Part shown: positions 1 through 6,110 of the stretch, one piece after another
Position numbering within the stretch: the stretch's first letter is position 1
Layout: each line of letters starts with the position of its first letter
From: an uncultured Eubacteriales bacterium
Lineage (GTDB): Bacteria; Bacillota; Clostridia; UMGS1810
DNA: 7,054 bases
Direction of reading: 5' to 3'
Assembly: GCA_902493665.1 (NCBI GenBank)
Contig: CABUQL010000064.1
Coordinates: 1 to 7,054 of the forward strand
Made by a program: the position numbers and the translations under genes
Notes under the pieces: model-generated
What the model was told of the DNA's origin: nothing
Database searches by the model: none
What the model saw: the letters and a program-made list of their open reading frames with translations, nothing else

Positions 1-2
1 TT

Positions 3-1691
3 AAGATTTTCAGGGCGATTTGCATACTTAAGGCTGACAAAGAAAAAGAATCTTTTGAAAAAGAAGAAATTTTTAGCTTAAAAACACTCGGAGCAATGTT
101 TGACGGAGCGCAGAAAAACTCACTTATGAATATGAAAACTCTAAAGCAAATGACAATTATATTAGCCTCTATGGGCTACAATATGATGATGCTTTACTGT
201 GAGGACTGCTATGACATAGAAGGCGAGCCGTATTTTGGAAATATGCGTCCGAGATACAGCCAAAGCGAGCTTAAAGAAATCGACGCCTTTGCCGATTCGT
301 TCGGAATTGAACTTATTCCCTGTATTCAGACACTCGGTCACTTAAAAGACCCTATCAAAAGACCGGTTTACAAGCAAATTTCAGACTCTCCCGACATTTT
401 GCTCGTCGGAGATGACAGAACATACGCACTTATCGACAAAATGATATCTGCTGCCTCAAAAACTTTTAAAACACGAAGAATACATATTGGTCTTGACGAG
501 GCATGGAATTTGGGACTCGGAAAATATCTCAAGGAAAATGGATATACAAAACAGTCGGAAATTATGAAATTCCACCTTAAAAAGCTTTACGAAATCACTC
601 AAAAATATAATCTTAAGCCGATGATGTGGGGTGATATGTTTTTCAGAATGAAATCAAAAACAGACGATTATTATGATGAAAGCGTAAGTTTTGACGAAAG
701 CGACAAAAACACTCTCCCCGAAAATATGCAGGCAGTTTACTGGGACTATTATCATGATGACGTTTCATTTTATGAAAATATGATTGATAAAACAAGATAT
801 CTCGGCGGTGAGCTTATATTTGCGGGATGTGCCCCTTCGAACAGAACGTTCGGTTCTTATTTCAATAAGAGCAAGCACATATTAAATACCGCAATTACTG
901 CGTGTAAAAACAAAGATGTAAAAGAGGTTATTGCCTGCGTGTGGGGCGACGACCACACAGAAAGCAGCACGTTTGCCGCAATCAAAGGACTTTTGTATTT
1001 TGCACAGCGTTTTTACGGAAATGATTTTAATGATGATAACGGTGATGCAAAAATGTTTGAAAGTGCGGTAAAAGCCGACATTAATGCTTTTTCGGACATT
1101 GAAAAAATCGACACGGCAGACGGATTTAACGACAAATCAACAACAAACAATTCACTTTCAAGAGTATTTTTATACCAGGATATTATGATGGGCCTTTGCG
1201 ATTATTATATCAAAGATTTTGATTTTGCACCGCATTACAAGGCGCTTAAAGAAAAACTGGCGCAAAACGCAAAAAATTATCCTTCATATAAAAATATGTT
1301 CGAATTTTACGAAAATCTTGCAAACGTTTTAGAAACAAAATCAAACTTAGGCGTTAAAATCACAAAAGCATATCTTGAAAATGACAAAGCCGCACTTGCC
1401 GATTACTGCGAAAATGTTTTGCCGCGTCTTTACAAAGATGTTAAAAAGCTTAGGATTTCTCACAGAAATCACTTTTTTGACGAATACAAGCCAATCGGCT
1501 GGGAGGTTCTCGACATCCGCTACGGCGGTGTGCTTATGAGAATCGACACGGCCATAGAAAGGCTCAGCGATTACTTAAACGGCAAAATTGACAAAATCGA
1601 CGAGCTTTTGGAAAAACGTCTTCCGTTTGACGGAGATGAAATAAGAAAAGGCATAGATTACAAAATGATATGCAGTGTTACCGATTTATAA
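3..1691 (+). CDS. GH20 family exo-beta-N-acetylhexosaminidase, 5' end outside window
   Basis: The frame is open from the first bases, so the gene starts upstream; the first internal ATG (96) is not the start, because family-like sequence (TLGAMFDGAQKN) already spans it. About 562 codons are visible; I recall relatives of roughly 620-640. GH20 features in order: LGAMFDGA; MLYCEDCYDIEGEPYFG; IELIPCIQTLGHL; the catalytic Asp-Glu pair in RIHIGLDEAW (GAC 495-497, GAG 498-500); the active-site Trp segments KPMMWGDMFF and VYWDYY; ACVWGDDHTESSTFAAIKGLLYFAQ; and a helical C-terminal part with KPIGWEVLDIRYGG. The family removes terminal GlcNAc or GalNAc by substrate-assisted catalysis, in which the Asp orients the acetamido group and the Glu is the acid/base. 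The visible part has no membrane segment; secretion cannot be judged without the N-terminus, though relatives of this type (streptococcal GH20C-like) are usually cytoplasmic. The family is clear; the exact substrate is inference. Confidence 0.88.
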   Translation, partial: KIFRAICILKADKEKESFEKEEIFSLKTLGAMFDGAQKNSLMNMKTLKQMTIILASMGYNMMMLYCEDCYDIEGEPYFGNMRPRYSQSELKEIDAFADSFGIELIPCIQTLGHLKDPIKRPVYKQISDSPDILLVGDDRTYALIDKMISAASKTFKTRRIHIGLDEAWNLGLGKYLKENGYTKQSEIMKFHLKKLYEITQKYNLKPMMWGDMFFRMKSKTDDYYDESVSFDESDKNTLPENMQAVYWDYYHDDVSFYENMIDKTRYLGGELIFAGCAPSNRTFGSYFNKSKHILNTAITACKNKDVKEVIACVWGDDHTESSTFAAIKGLLYFAQRFYGNDFNDDNGDAKMFESAVKADINAFSDIEKIDTADGFNDKSTTNNSLSRVFLYQDIMMGLCDYYIKDFDFAPHYKALKEKLAQNAKNYPSYKNMFEFYENLANVLETKSNLGVKITKAYLENDKAALADYCENVLPRLYKDVKKLRISHRNHFFDEYKPIGWEVLDIRYGGVLMRIDTAIERLSDYLNGKIDKIDELLEKRLPFDGDEIRKGIDYKMICSVTDL

Positions 1692-1733
1692 AAAATATAT
1701 AAATAAAAAACAAAATTTTAAGGAGGATTTAAA

Positions 1734-4634
1734 ATGAAAAAATTTATTGCGCTTTTGGTTGCAATGATTATGGTTTTATCCGTAATTCCGTCTTATGCCG
1801 AAGGAGATGTGTCATTTTCACTTAATTTTGACAATCTTACTTCAACAGACAATCTGTTTATCTTAGGCGGCGGATATGCCGGCAAAAATGTAACTCTTTC
1901 AACGGAATACGACCACACAACGGGAAGTGGAAAATCGCTTAAACTTTCCGAAAGAACGAAAGAGTATCACAGAATCAAATTTACAAATGCTATAACAAGC
2001 GATATGCAGGGAAAAGAAATCACTGCGTCTATGTGGGTTTACACTCTTGAAGATTCACGTCTTATGTTAGGTGCGTTTTCAGACACAAACACGCAGTATG
2101 CAACAAATCCGATAAAAAGTGTTAAAAGCGATATTAAAGCAAACACCTGGACGCTTCTTTCTTTTACATTTACCCCGTCAAATCCGATTATAACACAGCT
2201 CGGAATAACACAGGATAACTGCGGCGGCATTGTTACATCTACAATTTATGTTGACGATGTTTCGGTTGTTTTGGGCAAAAGCGCTCCAACCGCTCCCTTA
2301 AATCCGACAGAGCCTTCCAATCCGTCTAAACCCTCAGAACCGGCAAAACCAAGCGAACCGACAAGAACCAAAAATGTAATTGACTTTAACGATGCAAAAG
2401 ACGCTGCATCGCTTGGCATTGAAGGCGGCGGCGGTGCGTTTGCATCAAACTTTTCAATAAGCAGCGATGTTGCATACGACGCAGGCGGAACAGGAAAATC
2501 ACTTCTCTTTGCAGGAAGAACGTTTACTTACGCAAGAGCCAAATTTATGAATGTTTTCGACGGTCTTTCCATGACACAGGGAACAAATTACAAAATTTCA
2601 ATGATGGTTATGGTTGCAAATTCCTCCGATGTTGAGGCAGGTCAGTTTAATATCGGTATTATAAACTTCCTCGGCGCCGCAGGAAACGGCAAAGAATACT
2701 ACTTCGGAAAAGATTACAAATACACCGTTAAAAAAGGCGAATGGACAAAAGTTGAGCTCGCATACACAAACAAAGGCGAAGAGCTTTACGGAATAACTCT
2801 TGACCAGGTATTTGTTTCTGGCGTTCCCCATGCAGACGTTACCGTTTCCGATTTATACATTGACAATGTTACGGTTGAAGTTTCCGACGAAATCCCAAAA
2901 ACTCAGCCTACCCTTACAAACGACGAGCTTATAAAACTTGCAAACCTCGGCGTAACAGTTTATATCGACAACAACAAAGTAATATTCTCGGGCGACCAGG
3001 CTCCTGTTGTAATAAGCGACAGAACGCTCGTTCCGCTCCGCAAGATATTTGAAAAACTCGGTGCATCCGTTTACTGGGACGATGCAACGCAAACAGTTAC
3101 CGCTAAAAAAGGAACCAAAGAAATAAAGCTTACAATAGGAAGCACAACCGCTTACATTAACGGCAAGGAAACTGCGCTTGATGTAGGTGCACAGCTCATA
3201 AACTACAGAACAATGGTTCCTGTAAGATTTATTGCCGAAAGTCTTGACTGCAAAGTTGACTGGGATGACAAATCGCAGAAAGTGCTTGTAACATCGCCCG
3301 AAAGCAAAAACGAAATCAACGTTTATTCCGACAATGTTAAACAGGAAATCTACGGTTTCGGCGCTTCGGCAAACCACAATGCATATTATCTTATGGAATC
3401 CTCCGAAGAAATGCAGAAAAAAACAATGGATGCGCTTTTTGACAAAAACACAGGTATCGGTTTAAACATTATAAGACTTGAAATAAATCCGTACACACCA
3501 AAAGATGCGTCAAACTTCAATCCTGAATTTCAGTATACAATAAACCCCGAAAAAGACGTTTGGGATATGGACGCCGACAAACACCAGATTTGGTATTCAA
3601 ACACCGCTTTAAAAATCAATCCGAACATCACCTTCCTTGCAACACCGTGGAGTCCCCCGTCATGGATGAAGGAAAACAATTCGGTTGTAGGAAAAACGGA
3701 AAAGAAAAACATTCTTGCAAAAGAGCACTATAACGATTATGCGGAATATCTTGCAAGATGGACAAAATATTACAAAAACGATTTAGGATTTGACGTTAAG
3801 TGGGTTTCAATTCAGAACGAGCCCGACGGCAGCACGCCTTATGCATCATGCGAATACTCGTATGCAGACCTTCTTGCCGTTACAAAACTTGTTACGGAAA
3901 AGTTCAAAAACGAAAACATCGACGCGCTTGTGGGTGCTCCCGAAAGCTCGACTCAGACAAGCACAAACACATTTATGAAAAACTTCGAAAGACTTGACCC
4001 GGACTTTACGAAAAACGGACTTGAGCTTGTCCTTGCACATAGTTATGCTTATGACAAAAACGCACTTGACACCGCAAACCTTGAGAGATTCAACAAACCT
4101 CTTATTCAGGCCGAAAGATGCGAATCGCCTTCCAAAAAGCGTGAAAACAACGGCGAAAAACTTTTAAGATACGCAAACGAAATAGCAGACCACTTAAATC
4201 ACAACTACAATGCCTACCTCTACTGGTACGGAATGAGAAAATCAAGCAATCTCGGTCAGCAAAACAGTGAATCGCTCATTGATTATAACGATGAAAGCAA
4301 GAAAATGATGTTAAATGACGAGTATTACAGTTTGGGACATTTTTCAAAATTTATAACACCGGGCGACAAGAGAATTGCCGCATACAGTGAAAACAAAGAT
4401 ATAACAGTTACTTCAACAATCAATCCCGAAACGGGCAAAATTGTTATCGTTGCGGTTAACAACGGCGAAAGCGATGTAAGCGTTACAGTAAACGGTCTTT
4501 CAAAGAGCCGTCTTACAAGCTGCGTTTCAACCGAAAGCGAAAAACTTGTATCGGGCGAAGGCGCAGACATTTCAAACGGCAGCGCAGTTATTACGCTTAA
4601 AGCAAAATCAATAACAACACTTGTTGAAGAATAA
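1734..4634 (+). CDS. Secreted multidomain GH30 glycoside hydrolase (CBM-CBM-CuAO_N-GH30)
   Basis: This 966-residue protein starts at an ATG eight bases-class spacing after AAGGAGG (1720-1726), 42 bases downstream of the GH20 gene. Layout: signal peptide 1-22 with likely cleavage after SYA; jelly-roll carbohydrate-binding-like module about 25-182; Pro/Ser/Glu linker 184-211; a second, related module about 213-384 (both have a FDN/FND start, a GKSL segment, R-x-KF, and an IYVDDV/YIDNV end); copper-amine-oxidase-N-like repeats about 405-520 (RTLVPLRKIFEKLGASVYWDD and TMVPVRFIAESLDCKVDWDD); GH30 barrel from about 528 (EIYGFGAS, LATPWSPPSWM, VSIQNEPDG with acid/base Glu696, LIQAERCES with likely nucleophile Glu794, YLYWYGMR, YYSLGHFSKFITPGDKRI); and a C-terminal beta-sandwich strand set to 966. 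GH30 enzymes are retaining beta-glycosidases (glucosylceramide, beta-1,6-glucan, glucuronoxylan and others). I cannot assign a subfamily or substrate. No sortase motif or SLH domain is seen, so the protein is probably released or held through its binding modules. Confidence 0.9.
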   Translation: MKKFIALLVAMIMVLSVIPSYAEGDVSFSLNFDNLTSTDNLFILGGGYAGKNVTLSTEYDHTTGSGKSLKLSERTKEYHRIKFTNAITSDMQGKEITASMWVYTLEDSRLMLGAFSDTNTQYATNPIKSVKSDIKANTWTLLSFTFTPSNPIITQLGITQDNCGGIVTSTIYVDDVSVVLGKSAPTAPLNPTEPSNPSKPSEPAKPSEPTRTKNVIDFNDAKDAASLGIEGGGGAFASNFSISSDVAYDAGGTGKSLLFAGRTFTYARAKFMNVFDGLSMTQGTNYKISMMVMVANSSDVEAGQFNIGIINFLGAAGNGKEYYFGKDYKYTVKKGEWTKVELAYTNKGEELYGITLDQVFVSGVPHADVTVSDLYIDNVTVEVSDEIPKTQPTLTNDELIKLANLGVTVYIDNNKVIFSGDQAPVVISDRTLVPLRKIFEKLGASVYWDDATQTVTAKKGTKEIKLTIGSTTAYINGKETALDVGAQLINYRTMVPVRFIAESLDCKVDWDDKSQKVLVTSPESKNEINVYSDNVKQEIYGFGASANHNAYYLMESSEEMQKKTMDALFDKNTGIGLNIIRLEINPYTPKDASNFNPEFQYTINPEKDVWDMDADKHQIWYSNTALKINPNITFLATPWSPPSWMKENNSVVGKTEKKNILAKEHYNDYAEYLARWTKYYKNDLGFDVKWVSIQNEPDGSTPYASCEYSYADLLAVTKLVTEKFKNENIDALVGAPESSTQTSTNTFMKNFERLDPDFTKNGLELVLAHSYAYDKNALDTANLERFNKPLIQAERCESPSKKRENNGEKLLRYANEIADHLNHNYNAYLYWYGMRKSSNLGQQNSESLIDYNDESKKMMLNDEYYSLGHFSKFITPGDKRIAAYSENKDITVTSTINPETGKIVIVAVNNGESDVSVTVNGLSKSRLTSCVSTESEKLVSGEGADISNGSAVITLKAKSITTLVEE

Positions 4635-4665
4635 AACAGTTTTCAATCATTTCTCTCTATATTTT

Positions 4666-4709
4666 AAAACCCGCTTTTGCCAAACCGGTGAAGGCGGGTT
4701 TTGCTTTTG
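4666..4709 (+). terminator. Intrinsic terminator after the GH30 gene
   Basis: The arms AAAACCCGC (4666-4674) and GCGGGTTTT (4694-4702) pair perfectly and can be extended inward with weaker pairs. The 3' arm runs into a T-rich tail (TTTTGCTTTT). It sits 32 bases after the GH30 stop codon and closes the glycosidase unit ahead of the transporter operon. Confidence 0.85.
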
Positions 4710-4734
4710 AAAATGTTATAACTTAGTAATTAGC

Positions 4735-4751
4735 TATAGTTTTAAACTATA
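4735..4751. promoter_or_regulatory. Palindrome upstream of the metQ promoter, possible operator
   Basis: TATAGTTT-T-AAACTATA is a perfect 8-base inverted repeat around one central base, in an otherwise AT-rich spacer. It ends 22 bases before the -35 box, a position suited to an activator or upstream repressor site. In AT-rich DNA such a palindrome can arise by chance, and I recognise no known regulator's consensus in it. Confidence 0.3.
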
Positions 4752-4773
4752 TATTTCCATAAGTAATGTGTAT

Positions 4774-4802
4774 TGGACAAACGGCGAAATGCGTGATATA
4801 CT
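4774..4802 (+). promoter_or_regulatory. Sigma-A promoter of the leader-metQ-metN operon
   Basis: The -35 box TGGACA (4774-4779) and the -10 box TATACT (4797-4802) are separated by 17 bases, and the -10 is preceded by TGA, giving an extended -10. The predicted transcription start is near 4809, which leaves an untranslated leader of about 330 nt before metQ. The promoter lies just after the terminator of the upstream gene. Confidence 0.7.
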
Positions 4803-4844
4803 TTGAATCATAGTAATTCAATAAGTTTTTAGGAGGTTGTTACA

Positions 4845-4919
4845 ATGAATACTTTAAAAAGAAGTCAGAAAACATTCAAAAACACACTTTGCCGAATGTG
4901 CGGTATTTATTGTATGTGA
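4845..4919 (+). CDS. 24-residue Cys/Met-rich putative leader peptide
   Basis: A perfect AGGAGG (4831-4836) lies eight bases before ATG. The ORF is 24 codons long and ends ...NTLCRMCGIYCM before TGA. The first half is basic and polar (Lys, Arg, Thr, Gln). The last nine residues hold three Cys and two Met, including the final sense codon. It begins about 35 nt after the predicted transcription start and precedes a methionine-type transporter operon. Ribosome progress through Cys (or Met) codons could therefore report amino-acid supply and alter the fold of the downstream leader, as in classical leader-peptide attenuation and in the polycysteine leader ORFs known from mycobacteria. The codons TGC at 4890 and 4899 and TGT at 4911 fall in segments complementary to downstream RNA (see the hairpin at 5009-5053). 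The role is inference; an alternative is a small functional peptide. Confidence 0.6.
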   Translation: MNTLKRSQKTFKNTLCRMCGIYCM

Positions 4920-4957
4920 CTTAAACTTTAAAAATCAATTAAAAAACTATAAATTTT

Positions 4958-4973
4958 GGAGGACTTAATGTAA
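4958..4973 (+). other. Shine-Dalgarno followed by start-stop AUG-UAA
   Basis: GGAGG (4958-4962) precedes ATG (4968-4970) with ideal spacing, yet the next codon is TAA (4971-4973), giving a one-codon ORF. A ribosome could load here but would make no peptide beyond formyl-methionine. In the +1 frame, 57 sense codons then run open from 4972 to a TGA at 5143-5145 that overlaps the metQ start as ATGA. It could be a ribosome-loading site that keeps the leader open, a frameshifted small gene, or chance. Confidence 0.4.
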
Positions 4974-5008
4974 AAGAAACTTTCACATCAGCCTCCGGCG
5001 GAATTTAT

Positions 5009-5053
5009 GCCCGTGCGAAATTTTCCTCACATTGCCCGGAAACGCACATGGGC
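5009..5053 (+). promoter_or_regulatory. Leader RNA hairpin 1, competing with leader-peptide codons
   Basis: Three stacked helices are visible: GCCC (5009-5012) with GGGC (5050-5053), GTGCG (5013-5017) with CGCAC (5043-5047), and TTTCC (5022-5026) with GGAAA (5038-5042). They are separated by a bulged AT and an AAAT bulge, with an 11-base apical loop. The 3'-arm segment CGCACAT (5043-5049) is also fully complementary to ATGTGCG (4896-4902), the Met-Cys-Gly codons of the leader peptide, so the two pairings exclude each other. There is no T-run after it, so it is not an intrinsic terminator by itself. Confidence 0.55.
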
Positions 5054-5058
5054 GTAAT

Positions 5059-5095
5059 AATCTCTTATCATTCCTAACCCTGCCGATAAGAGATT
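5059..5095 (+). promoter_or_regulatory. Leader RNA hairpin 2 with possible pseudoknot to the metQ RBS region
   Basis: AATCTCTTATC (5059-5069) pairs perfectly with GATAAGAGATT (5085-5095), an 11-bp stem with a 15-base loop. The loop segment ACCCTGC (5077-5083) is complementary to GCAGGGT (5117-5123), which lies just before the metQ ribosome binding site (TGGAG, 5131-5135), so a pseudoknot near the RBS is possible. No U-run follows the stem, which points to control of translation initiation or RNA stability rather than termination. The stem sequence recalls the P1 helix of S-box riboswitches, but the S-box core is absent. Confidence 0.5.
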
Positions 5096-5141
5096 TCCAT
5101 TACAAATTATGCCGATGCAGGGTGGCGGAATGGAGATTATT

Positions 5142-5984
5142 ATGAAAAAAATATTATCATTTGTTTTAGCAATAGCACTTTCAACTGCAATCTTTGCAGG
5201 ATGCCAAAGCAGTTCGCAAATTACAATCGCAGTACCTAACGACACAACAAACGAAGCACGTGCACTTCTTCTTTTGCAGGACAACGGTTACATTAAACTT
5301 AAAGACGGCGCAGGCATAACGGCAACAATCAAAGATATCGAAAGCAATCCGAAAAACATTGCTTTTAAAGAAATCGAAGCTGCTCAGCTTCCCAACGTTT
5401 TAAAAGACGTTGATTACGCTATAATCAATTCAAACTATGCTATTCAGGCAAAACTCAATCCTGTTTCGGATTCGCTTCTTATAGAAGGTTCGTCTTCAAA
5501 ATACGGCAACATTTTGGCAGTTAAAGAAGGAAACGAAAACACAGACAAAATCAAAGCTTTAAAAGCTGCTCTCGAAAGCAAAGAAGTTGCAGACTTTATC
5601 ACATCAAAATACGACGGTTCTGTTGTAAGCACTGTTGAAAATCCCGGAAACGGATATGACGATTCGGTTAACTACGCTTCTCTTGCAGGTCAGACAATAA
5701 CAGTTGCGGCATCTCCCACACCTCATGCGGAAATCCTTGCAGTTGTTAAAGATATTTTAGCAAAGAAAAACGTTAAACTTGAAATAAAAGAATTTACAGA
5801 TTATGTTCAGCCTAACAACGTTGTTGACAGCGGTGAAATCGATGCAAACTACTTCCAGCACCTCCCCTACCTTGAAGACTTCAACAACCAGAACGGAACA
5901 CACATTGTTTCTGTAGGCGCAATCCATGTTGAACCGCTTGCACTTTACGGCGGAAAACAGACAACACTTGACCCCATTAAGTAA
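5142..5984 (+). CDS. metQ: MetQ/NlpA-family substrate-binding lipoprotein, circularly permuted
   Basis: This is a 280-residue lipoprotein that should capture methionine (or a related sulfur amino acid) outside the cell and deliver it to the MetNI transporter. The start at 5142 is chosen over an in-frame ATG at 5109 because TGGAG (5131-5135) precedes it and the signal peptide MKKILSFVLAIALSTAIFAG with lipid-anchored Cys21 begins there. The order of the mature domain is reversed relative to MetQ. Residues about 27-163 match the usual C-terminal half (IAVPNDTTNEARALLLL, IKLKDG, KDIESNPKNI, EIEAAQLP, AIINSNYA, LNP, SKYDGSVV). Residues 164-184 are a linker. Residues 185-280 match the usual N-terminal half (TITVAASPTPHAEIL, VVKDIL, FTDYVQPN, GEIDANYFQHLPYLEDFN, IVSVGAIHVEPLALY, ending TTLDPIK). 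Ligand-site motifs (FQHLPYL, PNDTTNEAR, INSNY) are kept, so binding is probably retained. The family is certain; the permutation is read directly from motif order. Confidence 0.92.
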   Translation: MKKILSFVLAIALSTAIFAGCQSSSQITIAVPNDTTNEARALLLLQDNGYIKLKDGAGITATIKDIESNPKNIAFKEIEAAQLPNVLKDVDYAIINSNYAIQAKLNPVSDSLLIEGSSSKYGNILAVKEGNENTDKIKALKAALESKEVADFITSKYDGSVVSTVENPGNGYDDSVNYASLAGQTITVAASPTPHAEILAVVKDILAKKNVKLEIKEFTDYVQPNNVVDSGEIDANYFQHLPYLEDFNNQNGTHIVSVGAIHVEPLALYGGKQTTLDPIK

Positions 5985-6000
5985 ATTTCAAAATAAAGCA

Positions 6001-6064
6001 AAAGCAATCTGCCACCCAATATGCACCGATAAACACGTCCTGCATTTTAGGTGGTTATTGCTTT
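6001..6064 (+). promoter_or_regulatory. Imperfect long hairpin between metQ and metN
   Basis: AAAGCAAT (6001-6008) pairs with ATTGCTTT (6057-6064), CCACC (6012-6016) with GGTGG (6050-6054), and ATGCA (6021-6025) with TGCAT (6041-6045), around a 15-base loop. It starts 16 bases after the metQ stop. Only a weak T-run follows (CTTTATAAT), so it may be a leaky terminator or a 3'-end stabiliser that lets the binding protein be made in excess of the ATPase. Such hairpins are common after first-position binding-protein genes of ABC operons. Confidence 0.55.
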
Positions 6065-6110
6065 ATAATCAAGCACAAAACTTTTTAACATTATAAGAAT
6101 GGAGATTTAT

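Noticed and set aside
96..98. ATG at 96 as the start of the GH20 protein
   Set aside because: Conserved family sequence continues in frame upstream of it to the window edge, so this Met is internal.
2853..3377. Long antisense open frame of 174 codons
   Set aside because: It lies wholly inside the well-supported GH30 gene, has no ribosome binding site or recognisable domain, and reflects the base composition of the opposite strand.
5059..5095. S-box (SAM-I) riboswitch, because CTCTTATC/GATAAGAG resembles its P1 stem
   Set aside because: Only 15 bases lie between the arms, and the conserved S-box core (GAGGGA, GAUGAAACCCGGCAACC-like segments) is nowhere in the leader.
5117..5131. T-box element, because AGGGTGGC matches the start of the T-box sequence
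   Set aside because: The rest of the T-box consensus (ACCGCG) is missing. No specifier stem or terminator/antiterminator pair is evident, and the match sits right at the metQ RBS.
5109..5141. Upstream ATG at 5109 as the metQ start
   Set aside because: It would place 11 polar, glycine-rich residues before a standard lipoprotein signal peptide and has no Shine-Dalgarno. The ATG at 5142 has one at the right distance.
5142..5984. metQ as a pseudogene or fusion of two fragments
   Set aside because: The frame is uninterrupted, each family motif occurs exactly once, the signal peptide and lipobox are intact, and base use matches the neighbours. Permutation explains the order better than decay.
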